From the NCBI GenBank assembly GCA_021199475.1, contig JAJQHZ010000111.1, positions 1-43,613 of the forward strand: DNA of 43,613 nt. The letters run 5' to 3'. The position numbers and the translations under genes are program-made. Positions within the stretch are counted from its first letter, which is position 1; the number at the start of each line of letters is the position of its first letter. Under the pieces are notes generated by a model, which searched no databases, had not been told where the DNA came from, and worked only from the letters and a program-made list of their open reading frames with translations. Origin of the DNA: Lachnospiraceae bacterium. Lineage in GTDB: Bacteria; Bacillota; Clostridia; Lachnospirales; Lachnospiraceae. This document shows positions 16,896 to 25,885 of the stretch, piece by piece.

Positions 16896-17759
16896 ATGAA
16901 TGTGTTTTACGTGATTTCAAATGAACAGAAGGATCCGGGGCAGGAGACGGCCAAATATATCCGGAAATATCTGAGCGACCGCGGCAGGACCTGTTATCTG
17001 CGCGGACGCGGGGGAAAGACGGCTCGCGGGCAGTATCATTATACGGACGCGAAACGGATTCCGGAGGATGTCGAGTGCGTATTGGTGCTCGGAGGCGACG
17101 GCACGCTGCTTCACGCGGCACGCGATCTCGTAGGACGGAGGCTTCCGCTTTTGGGCGTGAATATGGGAACGCTGGGGTATCTGGCTGAGGTAGATCGGAA
17201 AAACCTTCCGGAGGTCTTGGATGGCCTCATTGCAGATGAGTATGTGATAGAGGAACGGATGATGTTAAGCGGCGCGGCCTGGCATCAGGACCGTGTATTG
17301 ATGAGCGATATGGCACTTAACGATATCGTCATTACCAGGAACGGCAGAATGCGCGTGGTGGATTTTAACATTTATGTGGATGGGACCTTTTTGTATTCCT
17401 ATGCGGCGGATGGAATCATCGTTTCGACGCCGACCGGCTCCACCGGGTACAGCCTTTCCGTCGGAGGCCCGATTATATCGCCGGCTTCCTCCATGCTGCT
17501 TTTGACTGCGATCGCGCCGCACACCATGAACGCAAGGCCGATCGTGCTGCCGCCGGATGTCGAGGTGGTGGTCGAGATTGGCTCCGGACATGAAGAGGAT
17601 GCTACAGATGGCGCAGAGGCTACCTTTGACGGGGATACCTCTGTGAAGCTCAATGCCGGGGACCGGATATCGATCACGCGTGCCGGGAAGAGAACGCAGC
17701 TGATCAAGACGAAAAATACAAGCTTTCTGGAGCTGCTCAGAGAGAAGATGAATAAGTAG
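16896..17759 (+). CDS. nadK: NAD kinase
   Basis: NAD kinase makes NADP from NAD and ATP (or polyphosphate). The 287-residue protein has GGDGT at 66-70 with the essential Asp68, NMGTLGYLAEVD, and the second signature TPTGSTGYSLSVGGPII. The length matches the Gram-positive family. It sits between tlyA and argR as in related genomes; the gap before it (113 bases) holds no recognisable feature. An AGAGGT site precedes the ATG. Confidence 0.95.
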   Translation: MNVFYVISNEQKDPGQETAKYIRKYLSDRGRTCYLRGRGGKTARGQYHYTDAKRIPEDVECVLVLGGDGTLLHAARDLVGRRLPLLGVNMGTLGYLAEVDRKNLPEVLDGLIADEYVIEERMMLSGAAWHQDRVLMSDMALNDIVITRNGRMRVVDFNIYVDGTFLYSYAADGIIVSTPTGSTGYSLSVGGPIISPASSMLLLTAIAPHTMNARPIVLPPDVEVVVEIGSGHEEDATDGAEATFDGDTSVKLNAGDRISITRAGKRTQLIKTKNTSFLELLREKMNK

Positions 17760-17796
17760 CTTAAGCAGAGAACTGTCACAGCGGGGGTAGCAAAGC

Positions 17797-18249
17797 ATGA
17801 AAATCGGGCGGCATGCAAAAATCATTGATCTGATTGGGAAATATGATATCGAGACGCAGGAGGAGCTGGCGGAGCATCTGAAAAAAGAGGGATTCCAGGT
17901 CACGCAGGCGACTGTTTCCAGAGATATCCGCGAGCTGCGGCTTACAAAGGTACCTGCTGCCGGCGGGAGACAGAAATATGCTCTGATGCAGCCGCAGGAT
18001 GCGGAGGATGCGAAGCGTTATCTGCGCGTTCTGAAGGATGGGTTTGTATCCATGGAGATGGCGCAGAATATTCTGGTCGTGAAGACGGTTTCCGGGATGG
18101 CGATGGCGGTTGCGGCGGCCATTGATGCGATGCACTGGGCTGAAGTGGCCGGCTGCATCGCCGGGGATGATACGATTATGTGTGCAAACCGCAGCTCGGA
18201 CGACACGCTGCTGGTTATGGAGAAGATTCGGAGAATAGTGGGGGAATAA
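17797..18249 (+). CDS. argR: Arginine repressor ArgR/AhrC
   Basis: ArgR is a hexameric arginine-responsive regulator of arginine synthesis and breakdown. The 150-residue protein has an N-terminal winged helix (KIIDLIGKYDIETQEELAEHLKKEG..., with recognition segment ATVSRDIRELRL). The C-terminal arginine-binding domain ends with GCIAGDDTIMCANRSSDD, the GDDT being the ligand signature. The start has GGGGG upstream. It lies 37 bases after nadK and one base before recN, a linkage conserved in Firmicutes. No ARG boxes were identified by eye. Confidence 0.94.
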   Translation: MKIGRHAKIIDLIGKYDIETQEELAEHLKKEGFQVTQATVSRDIRELRLTKVPAAGGRQKYALMQPQDAEDAKRYLRVLKDGFVSMEMAQNILVVKTVSGMAMAVAAAIDAMHWAEVAGCIAGDDTIMCANRSSDDTLLVMEKIRRIVGE

Positions 18250-18250
18250 C

Positions 18251-19933
18251 ATGCTGGCGAGTTTACATGTGAAAAACATGGCCCTGATCCGGGAGGCGGA
18301 GGTGGAGTTCGGCCCTGGGCTGAACATTCTGACCGGAGAGACCGGCGCGGGCAAGTCGATTGTCATCGGCTCCGTGAATATTGCGCTGGGAACGGGGAAT
18401 TTTAAAGACTATGTACCGGAGGACGCGGACTACGCGCTGGTAGAGCTGATTTTTACGACAGAGAATCCGCGCGTCCGGGAATTGCTGAAGAAGCAGGATC
18501 TGCCATTTGAGGACGGCGAGGTGATCCTGACGCGCAAGTATAAGAGCGGGCGCAGTACCAGCAAGATTAACGGTGAGACGGTACCGGTTTCTTTTGTGCG
18601 CAATCTGGCCGGGGAGCTGATAGACATTCACGGGCAGCACGAGCACCAGTCGCTGCTTTATGAGAAAAATCATCTGACCATTCTGGATTCATTTGCAAGG
18701 AAGGAGACAGCGCCGCTTCTGGCGGTTTGCCGCGAACAGCACCGCGCCTATCAGAAGGCGAAGCGTGAGTGGGAGCAGGCGTCCGCTTCGGATCAGGACC
18801 GGGCAAAGGAGCTGGATTTTCTGAAGTATGAGATCCAGGAGATTCAGGCAGCCGCGCTGCGCCCGGGGGAGGACGAGGAGCTGGAAAACAGCTACCGTCT
18901 TATGAGCAATGGACAGAAAATCATGGAAGCGCTTTCAGAGACGGGCAATCTGACCGGTGCCGGGGATGATGGCGGCGCGCAGGATCTGATTGGCAGAGCG
19001 GTTCGCGCACTTTCATCGATTCGCGGCTATGACGGTACACTTGAGGAGCTTGGCGCCACACTGGAGGATATCGAATCGCTGCTTGGCGAATTTAACCGCA
19101 GTCTTTCCGGATATATGGACGATTTGGTTTTTGACCCGCAGCAGCTTCGCGAGACGGAGGAGCGCCTGGATCTGATCAATCATTTAAAATCAAAATACGG
19201 CAATTCGATTGAAGAAATTCTCGCAGCCTGCCGGGAAAAAGAGGAACGCGTCGATATTCTGATGAACTACGAGGAGCATCTTTCTACGCTGCGTGGTACG
19301 ATGGAGGAGAGCAGCCGGACTCTGCTTGCGACTGCGGCTAACTTATCGAATGTCCGGAAACAATATGCACAGGTGCTCTCAAAGCAGATCCGCGCGGCGC
19401 TGGTTGATCTGAATTTTCTTGATGTGCAGTTTGAGATTACCTTCCGGGAACTGCCGGAGCCGCAGGAGGACGGTCTGGATGCAGTCTGCTTTCAGATTTC
19501 CATGAATCCGGGGCTGCCGCTGCGTCCGCTTGGAAGTGTGGCGTCCGGCGGTGAGCTTTCGCGTATCATGCTTGCCATCAAGGCAGTCATGGCGGATAAG
19601 GATAACATTGAAACTTTGATTTTTGACGAAATTGACAGCGGCATCAGCGGACGGACTGCACAGAAGGTGTCGGAAAAAATGGCAGTAATTGCCGGGTCCC
19701 ATCAGATTCTCTGTATCACGCACCTCGCACAGATCGCAGCGATGGCAGACCGGCATTACATTATTGAAAAAAAGCCCGCCGACAGCAAGACCGTGACCAA
19801 TATCGGACTTCTCACAGAGGAAGAGAGCATCCGGGAGCTAGCCAGAATTCTGGGCGGCGCAGAGATTACGGATACGGTGCTTGATAACGCGCGGGAAATG
19901 AAGGAACTGGCGGCGCGGCTTAAGGATAAGTAA
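18251..19933 (+). CDS. recN: DNA repair protein RecN
   Basis: RecN is an SMC-like ATPase that acts early in double-strand break repair. The 560-residue protein has Walker A GETGAGKS at 29-36 and a central coiled-coil region (about 155-370). The C-terminal half has the signature SVASGGELSRIMLA and Walker B LIFDEIDSGISG. Length is normal. The ATG is nearly contiguous with the argR stop, and GTGGGGG in the end of argR may serve as the ribosome site. A strong stem-loop after recN (19976-20027) probably ends the operon that began before asp23. Confidence 0.96.
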   Translation: MLASLHVKNMALIREAEVEFGPGLNILTGETGAGKSIVIGSVNIALGTGNFKDYVPEDADYALVELIFTTENPRVRELLKKQDLPFEDGEVILTRKYKSGRSTSKINGETVPVSFVRNLAGELIDIHGQHEHQSLLYEKNHLTILDSFARKETAPLLAVCREQHRAYQKAKREWEQASASDQDRAKELDFLKYEIQEIQAAALRPGEDEELENSYRLMSNGQKIMEALSETGNLTGAGDDGGAQDLIGRAVRALSSIRGYDGTLEELGATLEDIESLLGEFNRSLSGYMDDLVFDPQQLRETEERLDLINHLKSKYGNSIEEILAACREKEERVDILMNYEEHLSTLRGTMEESSRTLLATAANLSNVRKQYAQVLSKQIRAALVDLNFLDVQFEITFRELPEPQEDGLDAVCFQISMNPGLPLRPLGSVASGGELSRIMLAIKAVMADKDNIETLIFDEIDSGISGRTAQKVSEKMAVIAGSHQILCITHLAQIAAMADRHYIIEKKPADSKTVTNIGLLTEEESIRELARILGGAEITDTVLDNAREMKELAARLKDK

Positions 19934-19975
19934 AATATACCAGTGTTGAACTGACAGAATTCCGCATACTGAATG

Positions 19976-20027
19976 CAGAGACTGTTTTTGCAGCTGATGC
20001 ACAGCAGGGGCAGAAACGAAGTCTCTG
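19976..20027 (+). terminator. Stem-loop after recN
   Basis: CAGAGACT (19976-19983) pairs perfectly with AGTCTCTG (20020-20027). The stem continues inward through GTTTTTGC and GCAGAAAC with a two-base bulge. TATTTT follows. It probably terminates the long operon; the U-run is weak. Confidence 0.55.
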
Positions 20028-20050
20028 TATTTTGAAGTGAGGTGCGAAGG

Positions 20051-21220
20051 ATGAATGTCAGGGAAAAAGATAATAGCCGTGCATCTGGCGGGCGCTATGG
20101 AAACGCCCCCTCGTCAGGACTCGGCGGCAGGACGCGCCCGCATGATAAGAAATGCTGCGCATTTGGCGGGCGCTATAAAAACTTTGTCTGCTCACTTTTG
20201 CTTTTGAGTATGGTGTCACTGGCAGTTTGCGGATGGATCGTGTTTGGTAATAACGATGCGGATCTGACGCAGGTAGAGAGCAGCGCACAGGCGGCCGAGC
20301 GGAAAAAGGTGTATCTGGGCGGGACACCGATCGGAATTTATCTGGAGACAGACGGTGTCTTTGTGGTGGACACCGGAAGCATTGTTTCTGCAGATGGCAG
20401 TACCTGCTGTCCGGCGGAGCATATTGTAAAAACCGGTGATTATATCCAGGCGGTAAATGGCAAGTCCGTCACGACCAAGGAGGAGTTGGTTGACAGCATC
20501 TTATCGTGCGCGGGTGAAGCACTGGTACTGGATGTAGAGCGTGCGGGGGAGCAGATCAGCCTGAAGGTGGTGCCTGTCATGGATTCGGACGGGGAATACA
20601 AGGCGGGGATCTGGGTTCGCAATGACACACAGGGCATCGGGACGCTTACCTACATCGATGAGGAGGGACGCTTCGGTGCGCTCGGACATGGCATCAGTGA
20701 CGTAGATACGGCCGAGCTTTTGAACATTCAGAGCGGGGCCCTTTACAGCGCGGAGGTGGTATCCGTGGTGAAAGGCACGGCCGGAACGCCGGGAGAGCTT
20801 TCCGGAATCATCCACTACAGTGAAAACAACCGGATTGGAACCATCGAAACGAATCTGGAAAACGGGATTTACGGCAGCATCACTGGCTTTTCACAGGCTG
20901 TATCCGATCAGACCCTGTATGAGACGGCGTTCAAGCAGGAGGTCGAGGAGGGAGCAGCATCGATCCTGTGCACGGTTGATGGGACGTGCCGGGAATATGA
21001 GGCGGAGATCAAAGAGGTGCGGCCAAATGACAGCGATGTGAACAAAGGCATGGTGATTGAAGTGACCGATCCGGATTTGCTAGAGCTCACCGGCGGCATT
21101 GTGCAGGGGATGTCCGGCTCGCCGATTCTGCAGAACGGGCGTCTGATTGGCGCAGTGACCCATGTTTTTGTCGCGGATCCGGCCAAAGGGTATGGGATCT
21201 TCATCGAAAACATGTTATAA
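20051..21220 (+). CDS. spoIVB: SpoIVB serine peptidase (S55) of sporulation
   Basis: SpoIVB is made in the forespore and cleaves SpoIVFA, which triggers pro-sigma-K processing. From the ATG at 20051 (GAGGTG upstream) it has 389 residues; a GTG at 20042 is also in frame. A membrane segment lies at 45-66, a PDZ domain at about 115-180, and the S55 domain carries His213 in LGHGISDVD and the serine motif GMSGSP at 353-358. The cytoplasmic N-terminus (1-44) is longer than usual. It contains a duplicated 8-residue segment, ASGGRYGN (11-18) and AFGGRYKN (37-44), encoded by a 24-base direct repeat. In most relatives spo0A follows; here it does not. Confidence 0.93.
   Translation: MNVREKDNSRASGGRYGNAPSSGLGGRTRPHDKKCCAFGGRYKNFVCSLLLLSMVSLAVCGWIVFGNNDADLTQVESSAQAAERKKVYLGGTPIGIYLETDGVFVVDTGSIVSADGSTCCPAEHIVKTGDYIQAVNGKSVTTKEELVDSILSCAGEALVLDVERAGEQISLKVVPVMDSDGEYKAGIWVRNDTQGIGTLTYIDEEGRFGALGHGISDVDTAELLNIQSGALYSAEVVSVVKGTAGTPGELSGIIHYSENNRIGTIETNLENGIYGSITGFSQAVSDQTLYETAFKQEVEEGAASILCTVDGTCREYEAEIKEVRPNDSDVNKGMVIEVTDPDLLELTGGIVQGMSGSPILQNGRLIGAVTHVFVADPAKGYGIFIENML
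20081..20182. repeat. In-frame 24-base direct repeat in the 5' end of spoIVB
   Basis: The segments 20081-20104 and 20159-20182 match at 21 of 24 bases and share GGCGGGCGCTAT. They lie 78 bases (26 codons) apart, so the reading frame is kept. The bases between are GC-rich with GCGC-type palindromes. Confidence 0.8.
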
Positions 21221-21224
21221 CCAG

Positions 21225-21265
21225 TTCAGAACAGCATCAAAAAGAAAGACAGGTGCTGTTCTGAA
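21225..21265 (+). terminator. Stem-loop after spoIVB
   Basis: TTCAGAACAGCA (21225-21236) and TGCTGTTCTGAA (21254-21265) form a perfect 12-base stem with a 17-base loop, a few bases after the spoIVB stop. There is no U-run. The left arm with its flank is a variant of the motif found in the asp23 leader, so it may be a repeat element as well as a terminator. Confidence 0.5.
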
Positions 21266-21316
21266 TAGTCCGGATAACCGGCCGCCACTTCACTGATTAT
21301 GAGAAAGGAGCACATC

Positions 21317-23047
21317 ATGGAAGATCTGAGCCTGCTTTTTCCGCCCGGGAAGGGCGCATCGGAACGAAAACTGCCGGAGGCGACCTTTCATGACCTTTCG
21401 GTAGATACCCTGTGCGAGAAGCTGACGAAGCTGGAGGCGGAGCGGAATCTGCTGCGGCGGACAATGGAGCGCATTTCGGGTGATCCGGAGGTTGTGAGGT
21501 ATCGCTGCGATGTGTTTGAGGATATCCTCCGGTTTCCGAAGCTGAGAGAGCAGATGCAGAAGCTGCTCGACCGCGTGGATTTTCTGAAAACCTACGGAAG
21601 CTTTGATAAGGGGTCGGACGCTGCCGGTGTGTGGGAGCTGGTACACCGGCTGGACGAGATGAATGAGTACATACAGTGCGTTCAGGCCATTTATGAGGTT
21701 CTGAGTGAGAATGCGATCGCCTCAGAGGGACTGAAGAATCTGAGGGAGTATGTGCGCGTCCTCTATGAAGACAATGGATTCGCGGAGCTCAAAAAGGATA
21801 TTGACAACCTGAAGGTGGATGCGGCAAAGGTCAAAAGCGTGACGCTGGGCGTGAATCTGAATGACCGGTTTGAACCGGTGGAGACGGGGATTGTTTCCAT
21901 CAATGAGAAACCCTTTACCAAATCCGGAGTGATTTCGAATTTCTGTGATTTCCTGAACCGGAAGGATGAGATCCAGCCGGATACACAGTGGAATGGGAAT
22001 ATGAGCTTCCGGACGGCGGGGGGAACGGATTTTTCGGATAACGCTGAGGCCATCGGACGCTTCGGCGCCATGCGGCAGAATCCGTTGCTTGCGGCAGGGA
22101 TGGCGACGGTCGCGGACGACAGCCGAGGCGGTGATGTGATCCGGACCCTGGACCGCGCCATCAGCGCCCTGCTTACCCGCACGGTGAAAAAATTAAAGTC
22201 GGTGCTTTCCAGACATGTATCGGTGAGTACCCACACGATATCCGCATTGATTCCGGAGTTTCTGTTTTATATCCGCTGGGCGGAATATATTGAAAAAATG
22301 CAGAAGGCGGGCTATGTGTTTACCAAGCCGCAGATCCGGGATCCGGAGGAGCGCGGGATGAACGCCCGCGGCCTGTACAATTTCAAGCTGGCGCAGTCCA
22401 TGTTTGAAAAGGGGGAACCGGCGGATGCGATCGTGCCAAATGATCTGGACTTTTCCGCGGAGCACCGGATCTATATTCTGACCGGAGCGAACCGGGGCGG
22501 CAAGACAACGATCACGCAGGCGGTCGGGCTGGCCTTTCTGCTCGCGCAGTGCGGACTGTATGTGCCGGCCGAATCCTTTGCATTTAGTCCGGCGGATAAT
22601 ATTTTTACCCATTATCCTGCGGATGAAAACCAGACCATGGATCTGGGACGGCTTGGGGAGGAATCCAGCCGTTTTCGTGATCTGTTTGCCGCGGCGACCT
22701 CACGCAGCCTGCTGCTGCTCAATGAATCGTTTTCTACGACCTCGTTTGAAGAGGGATATTTCATCGCGCGGGATGTGACCCGGGTGCTGCGCCGGCTCGG
22801 CGTGCGGACCATTTATAATACGCATATGCACAAGCTGGCGACGGAGCTGGATGAGCTGAACCGGGAGGAGGGCGGCGACAGCCGGATCGCAAGTCTGGTG
22901 GTGGTTGCTGACGAAGGAAACCGTTCTTACCGGGTAAAGGTCGCGCCGCCGGGCGGAAAGTCTTATGCACAGGATATTGCGGAAAAATACGGAGTTACCT
23001 ATGAGCAGCTGCTTGACGCGAAGAGCGGACAGCTGGCCGATTCATAA
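21317..23047 (+). CDS. MutS-related ATPase (MutS domain V protein)
   Basis: The start is the ATG at 21317, seven bases after AAAGGAG; an in-frame ATG at 21299 lacks a site. The 576-residue protein has long helical regions (about 30-380) resembling the MutS lever/clamp. The ATPase domain follows, with Walker A GANRGGKT at 390-397, DLGRLGEESSRF, Walker B LLLLNES and the H-loop NTHMHKLA. It lacks the MutS mismatch-reading domain I and the Smr nuclease domain of MutS2, so it is not a standard mismatch repair protein. Such stand-alone MutS-like ATPases are common in Firmicutes with unknown roles. The Walker B uses NES in place of the usual DEI/DEP. Confidence 0.85.
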   Translation: MEDLSLLFPPGKGASERKLPEATFHDLSVDTLCEKLTKLEAERNLLRRTMERISGDPEVVRYRCDVFEDILRFPKLREQMQKLLDRVDFLKTYGSFDKGSDAAGVWELVHRLDEMNEYIQCVQAIYEVLSENAIASEGLKNLREYVRVLYEDNGFAELKKDIDNLKVDAAKVKSVTLGVNLNDRFEPVETGIVSINEKPFTKSGVISNFCDFLNRKDEIQPDTQWNGNMSFRTAGGTDFSDNAEAIGRFGAMRQNPLLAAGMATVADDSRGGDVIRTLDRAISALLTRTVKKLKSVLSRHVSVSTHTISALIPEFLFYIRWAEYIEKMQKAGYVFTKPQIRDPEERGMNARGLYNFKLAQSMFEKGEPADAIVPNDLDFSAEHRIYILTGANRGGKTTITQAVGLAFLLAQCGLYVPAESFAFSPADNIFTHYPADENQTMDLGRLGEESSRFRDLFAAATSRSLLLLNESFSTTSFEEGYFIARDVTRVLRRLGVRTIYNTHMHKLATELDELNREEGGDSRIASLVVVADEGNRSYRVKVAPPGGKSYAQDIAEKYGVTYEQLLDAKSGQLADS

Positions 23048-23114
23048 AAAAGCATGGAAGGATCTCAGATTGCACTGTGTACTTTGTCGAAACAGTGCAG
23101 AACAGGAGTACAGT

Positions 23115-24323
23115 ATGAACCCTTTGAAAAAAATTTACTGCCGCGCGTTTCAGACTGTTTTTAAAATTGCGCTGCCGTTTCTTCCCTATCGAAATCCGAA
23201 GCGGATCGGTTCTGTGAATCAGCTGCCGGAGCTTTTTCGCAGAAAAAAATGCAGCCGGGTGCTGATTGTCACGGATCCGGGCATTGCTGCGCTGGGGCTG
23301 ACGAAGGATCTGGAACAGGCGCTTAAGAAAAATGGAATTTTTTATGCCATGTATGACAAAACAGCGGCAAATCCGACCACGGCAAATGTGGCGGAAGCAT
23401 TGGAGCTCTATCATGCAGGGTTCTGTGAGGCCATCATCGGTTTTGGCGGCGGCTCCAGTATGGACTGCGCGAAAGCGGTCGGGGCGCGGGTCGCGAAGCC
23501 GCGTCAGCCGCTCTCAAGGATGAAGGGAATTCTGCGGGTGCATGCGCGTCTGCCGCTGCTGGTTGCGGTGCCGACGACGGCGGGAACCGGCTCCGAGACG
23601 ACGCTGGCCTGCGTCATCGTGGATGATGAGACACGGCATAAATACGTCATCAATGACTTCAGCCTGATTCCGCGCTATGCAGTGCTTGATCCGAAGGTGA
23701 CTCTGAGCCTGCCGCCATCGATTACGGCGACAACAGGGATGGATGCGCTGACCCACGCGGTGGAAGCCTATATTGGAAATACGACGACCAGAGGTACACG
23801 CAGGGATGCGGAGCAGGCGGTGAAGCTGATTTTTGAAAATCTGGACGAGGCCTATACGAATGGCCGGAATCTGAGAGCAAGACGAAATATGCTCCGTGCC
23901 TCTTATTATGCCGGCTGCGCGTTTACAAAATCCTATGTAGGCTATGTTCACGCGGTCGCTCATTCGCTCGGCGGTCAGTACAATGTGCCGCACGGCCTTG
24001 CAAACGCGATTCTGCTCCCGTTTGTGCTGGAGGAATATGGCTCCTGTATTTATGGAAAGCTTGCAAAGCTGGCGATCGCGGCGGGAATCGCGGATGAGAC
24101 GGTCCCGGAGGAGGAAGCGGCGAAGGCATTCATCCAGGCAATCAGGGATATGAAGAAACGATTTGGCATTGGCGATACCGTCCCGGAGATTCAAAAAGAG
24201 GACATTCCTAAGATGGCCCGCTATGCGGACAAGGAGGCGAATCCATTGTATCCGGTGCCGGTGCTGATGGATGCGAAGGAGTTGGAGCGGATTTATGAAA
24301 GGGTAACGATTAAAAATAAATGA
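23115..24323 (+). CDS. Iron-containing alcohol dehydrogenase
   Basis: Group III Fe-dependent dehydrogenases interconvert alcohols and aldehydes with NAD(P). The ATG at 23115 has AGGAG (23104-23108) and gives 402 residues, the usual length. GFGGGSSMDCAKA binds the cofactor; PTTAGTGSETT, TGMDALTHAVEAYIG and GYVHAVAHSLGGQYNVPHG supply the Asp/His iron ligands. The first 30 residues look like a short hydrophobic, basic leader (VFKIALPFLPYR) seen in several Clostridial homologues. The stop overlaps an in-frame ATG of the aldehyde dehydrogenase gene, so the two probably work together on an alcohol-aldehyde-acid route. The substrate is not evident. Confidence 0.92.
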   Translation: MNPLKKIYCRAFQTVFKIALPFLPYRNPKRIGSVNQLPELFRRKKCSRVLIVTDPGIAALGLTKDLEQALKKNGIFYAMYDKTAANPTTANVAEALELYHAGFCEAIIGFGGGSSMDCAKAVGARVAKPRQPLSRMKGILRVHARLPLLVAVPTTAGTGSETTLACVIVDDETRHKYVINDFSLIPRYAVLDPKVTLSLPPSITATTGMDALTHAVEAYIGNTTTRGTRRDAEQAVKLIFENLDEAYTNGRNLRARRNMLRASYYAGCAFTKSYVGYVHAVAHSLGGQYNVPHGLANAILLPFVLEEYGSCIYGKLAKLAIAAGIADETVPEEEAAKAFIQAIRDMKKRFGIGDTVPEIQKEDIPKMARYADKEANPLYPVPVLMDAKELERIYERVTIKNK

Positions 24324-24337
24324 AGGGAAGTGGCAAA

Positions 24338-25792
24338 GTGACGGAAACAGAGATTCGCCAGATTGTGGAGAAGCAGCGGAAATATTTTTTCTCCGGCGCG
24401 ACTTTGAATGTAGAACACCGCCTGAGCGCGATTGGGAGACTGAAAGCCTGTATTGAGAAGCACGAGCAGGAAATCAATGACGCGATTGAAAGGGATCTTG
24501 GCAAGAGTGCGTTTGAGAGCTATATGTGTGAGACAGGGCTTTCTTTAAGCGAAATCAGCTATATGCAGAAGCATACAAGAGCATTCGCGAAGGAAAAGAC
24601 CGTGTGGACGCCTCTGGCGCAGTTTGCGTCCAGAAGCTATACTAAGCCGTCGCCGTATGGTGTGGTGCTGATTATGAGCCCCTGGAATTATCCGTTTCTG
24701 CTTTCTATTGACCCGCTCGTGGATGCGCTTGCGGCGGGAAATACGGTGGTGCTTAAGCCGAGCGCTTATTCGCCGAATACGAGTGCAGTGATTGCGCGGC
24801 TGATCCGTTCCTGTTTTGATGAGTCGTATGTGGCAGTCATTACGGGCGGCCGGGAGGAGAATCAGTATTTGCTGCGGGAGCATTTTGACTATATTTTCTT
24901 TACCGGAAGCAAGACTGTTGGCCGTGAGGTAATGCACCGTGCCGCGGAGCATCTGACGCCGGTAACGCTGGAGCTCGGCGGGAAAAGCCCCTGTATCGTA
25001 GATCGGACCGCGAACATCCGGCTGGCCGCGAAACGGATTGTGTTCGGAAAGTTTTTAAACTGCGGACAGACCTGCGTGGCGCCGGACTATATTTACTGCG
25101 ATCCGGCGGTGAAGGATGAGCTGATCGCTCAGATCCGCCTCCAGATTCGAAAGCAGTTTGGGAAATCTCCGCTGCAGAAACCGGATTATGGAAAAATCAT
25201 CAGCCGGAAGCATTTTGACCGGATTCTTGGACTGATGGGTAAAACGGATTTGAACCAGGAGGGGCAGCCTGGAAGGGATTCAGAACCGGATGTCGAAGCG
25301 CACACTCGGAAAACGGGCGCCCGTATCGTGATTGGCGGGCATTTCCATGCAGATACGCTCCAGATTGAGCCGACAGTGATGGATAATGTCACATTTGATG
25401 ACCCGGTTATGCAGGAGGAAATCTTTGGTCCGGTGCTGCCGGTGCTTACCTACGAGTCCCTGGATGCGGCGGTTGCGAAAATCAATTCTATGGAGCATCC
25501 GCTGGCGCTGTATCTGTTTACGCGCAGCAGGGGCGCAGTGCGTATGGTGACTGCTAAGTGCGGCTTTGGCGGCGGCTGCATCAATGATACGGTCATCCAT
25601 CTGGCGACAAGTGAGATGGGCTTTGGCGGCTTTGGAGAGAGCGGGATGGGCTCTTATCACGGGAAAAAAGGGTTTGATACCTTTTCTCACGAAAAGAGCA
25701 TTGTCGATAAAAAGCTCTGGCTTGATCTGCCGATGCGTTACCAGCCTTATAAAAAGCTTTATGATAAATTGATTCATCTGTTTTTGCGATAG
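24338..25792 (+). CDS. Aldehyde dehydrogenase (class 3-like)
   Basis: The enzyme oxidises aldehydes to acids with NAD(P). The GTG at 24338 is preferred: GGGAAG lies before it and the product then begins TETEIRQIVEKQR, like other family members. The ATG at 24320, which overlaps the upstream stop, has no ribosome site. At 484 residues it carries MSPWNYPF, the FTGSKTVGREV cofactor loop, catalytic Glu in ELGGKSP and catalytic Cys in NCGQTC. The C-terminal hydrophobic stretch that anchors fatty aldehyde dehydrogenases is not obvious. A Gly/Glu-rich insert near residue 310 is unusual. It is coupled to the preceding alcohol dehydrogenase. Confidence 0.92.
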   Translation: MTETEIRQIVEKQRKYFFSGATLNVEHRLSAIGRLKACIEKHEQEINDAIERDLGKSAFESYMCETGLSLSEISYMQKHTRAFAKEKTVWTPLAQFASRSYTKPSPYGVVLIMSPWNYPFLLSIDPLVDALAAGNTVVLKPSAYSPNTSAVIARLIRSCFDESYVAVITGGREENQYLLREHFDYIFFTGSKTVGREVMHRAAEHLTPVTLELGGKSPCIVDRTANIRLAAKRIVFGKFLNCGQTCVAPDYIYCDPAVKDELIAQIRLQIRKQFGKSPLQKPDYGKIISRKHFDRILGLMGKTDLNQEGQPGRDSEPDVEAHTRKTGARIVIGGHFHADTLQIEPTVMDNVTFDDPVMQEEIFGPVLPVLTYESLDAAVAKINSMEHPLALYLFTRSRGAVRMVTAKCGFGGGCINDTVIHLATSEMGFGGFGESGMGSYHGKKGFDTFSHEKSIVDKKLWLDLPMRYQPYKKLYDKLIHLFLR

Positions 25793-25885
25793 ATGGAAGC
25801 ACCGGGGAATCAACTGTCTGTTCGGTTGATTTCAGATAGATGTAGTGTTTTATACAGGAAAGAAAAAGGGAATCGGAGGATGAAT

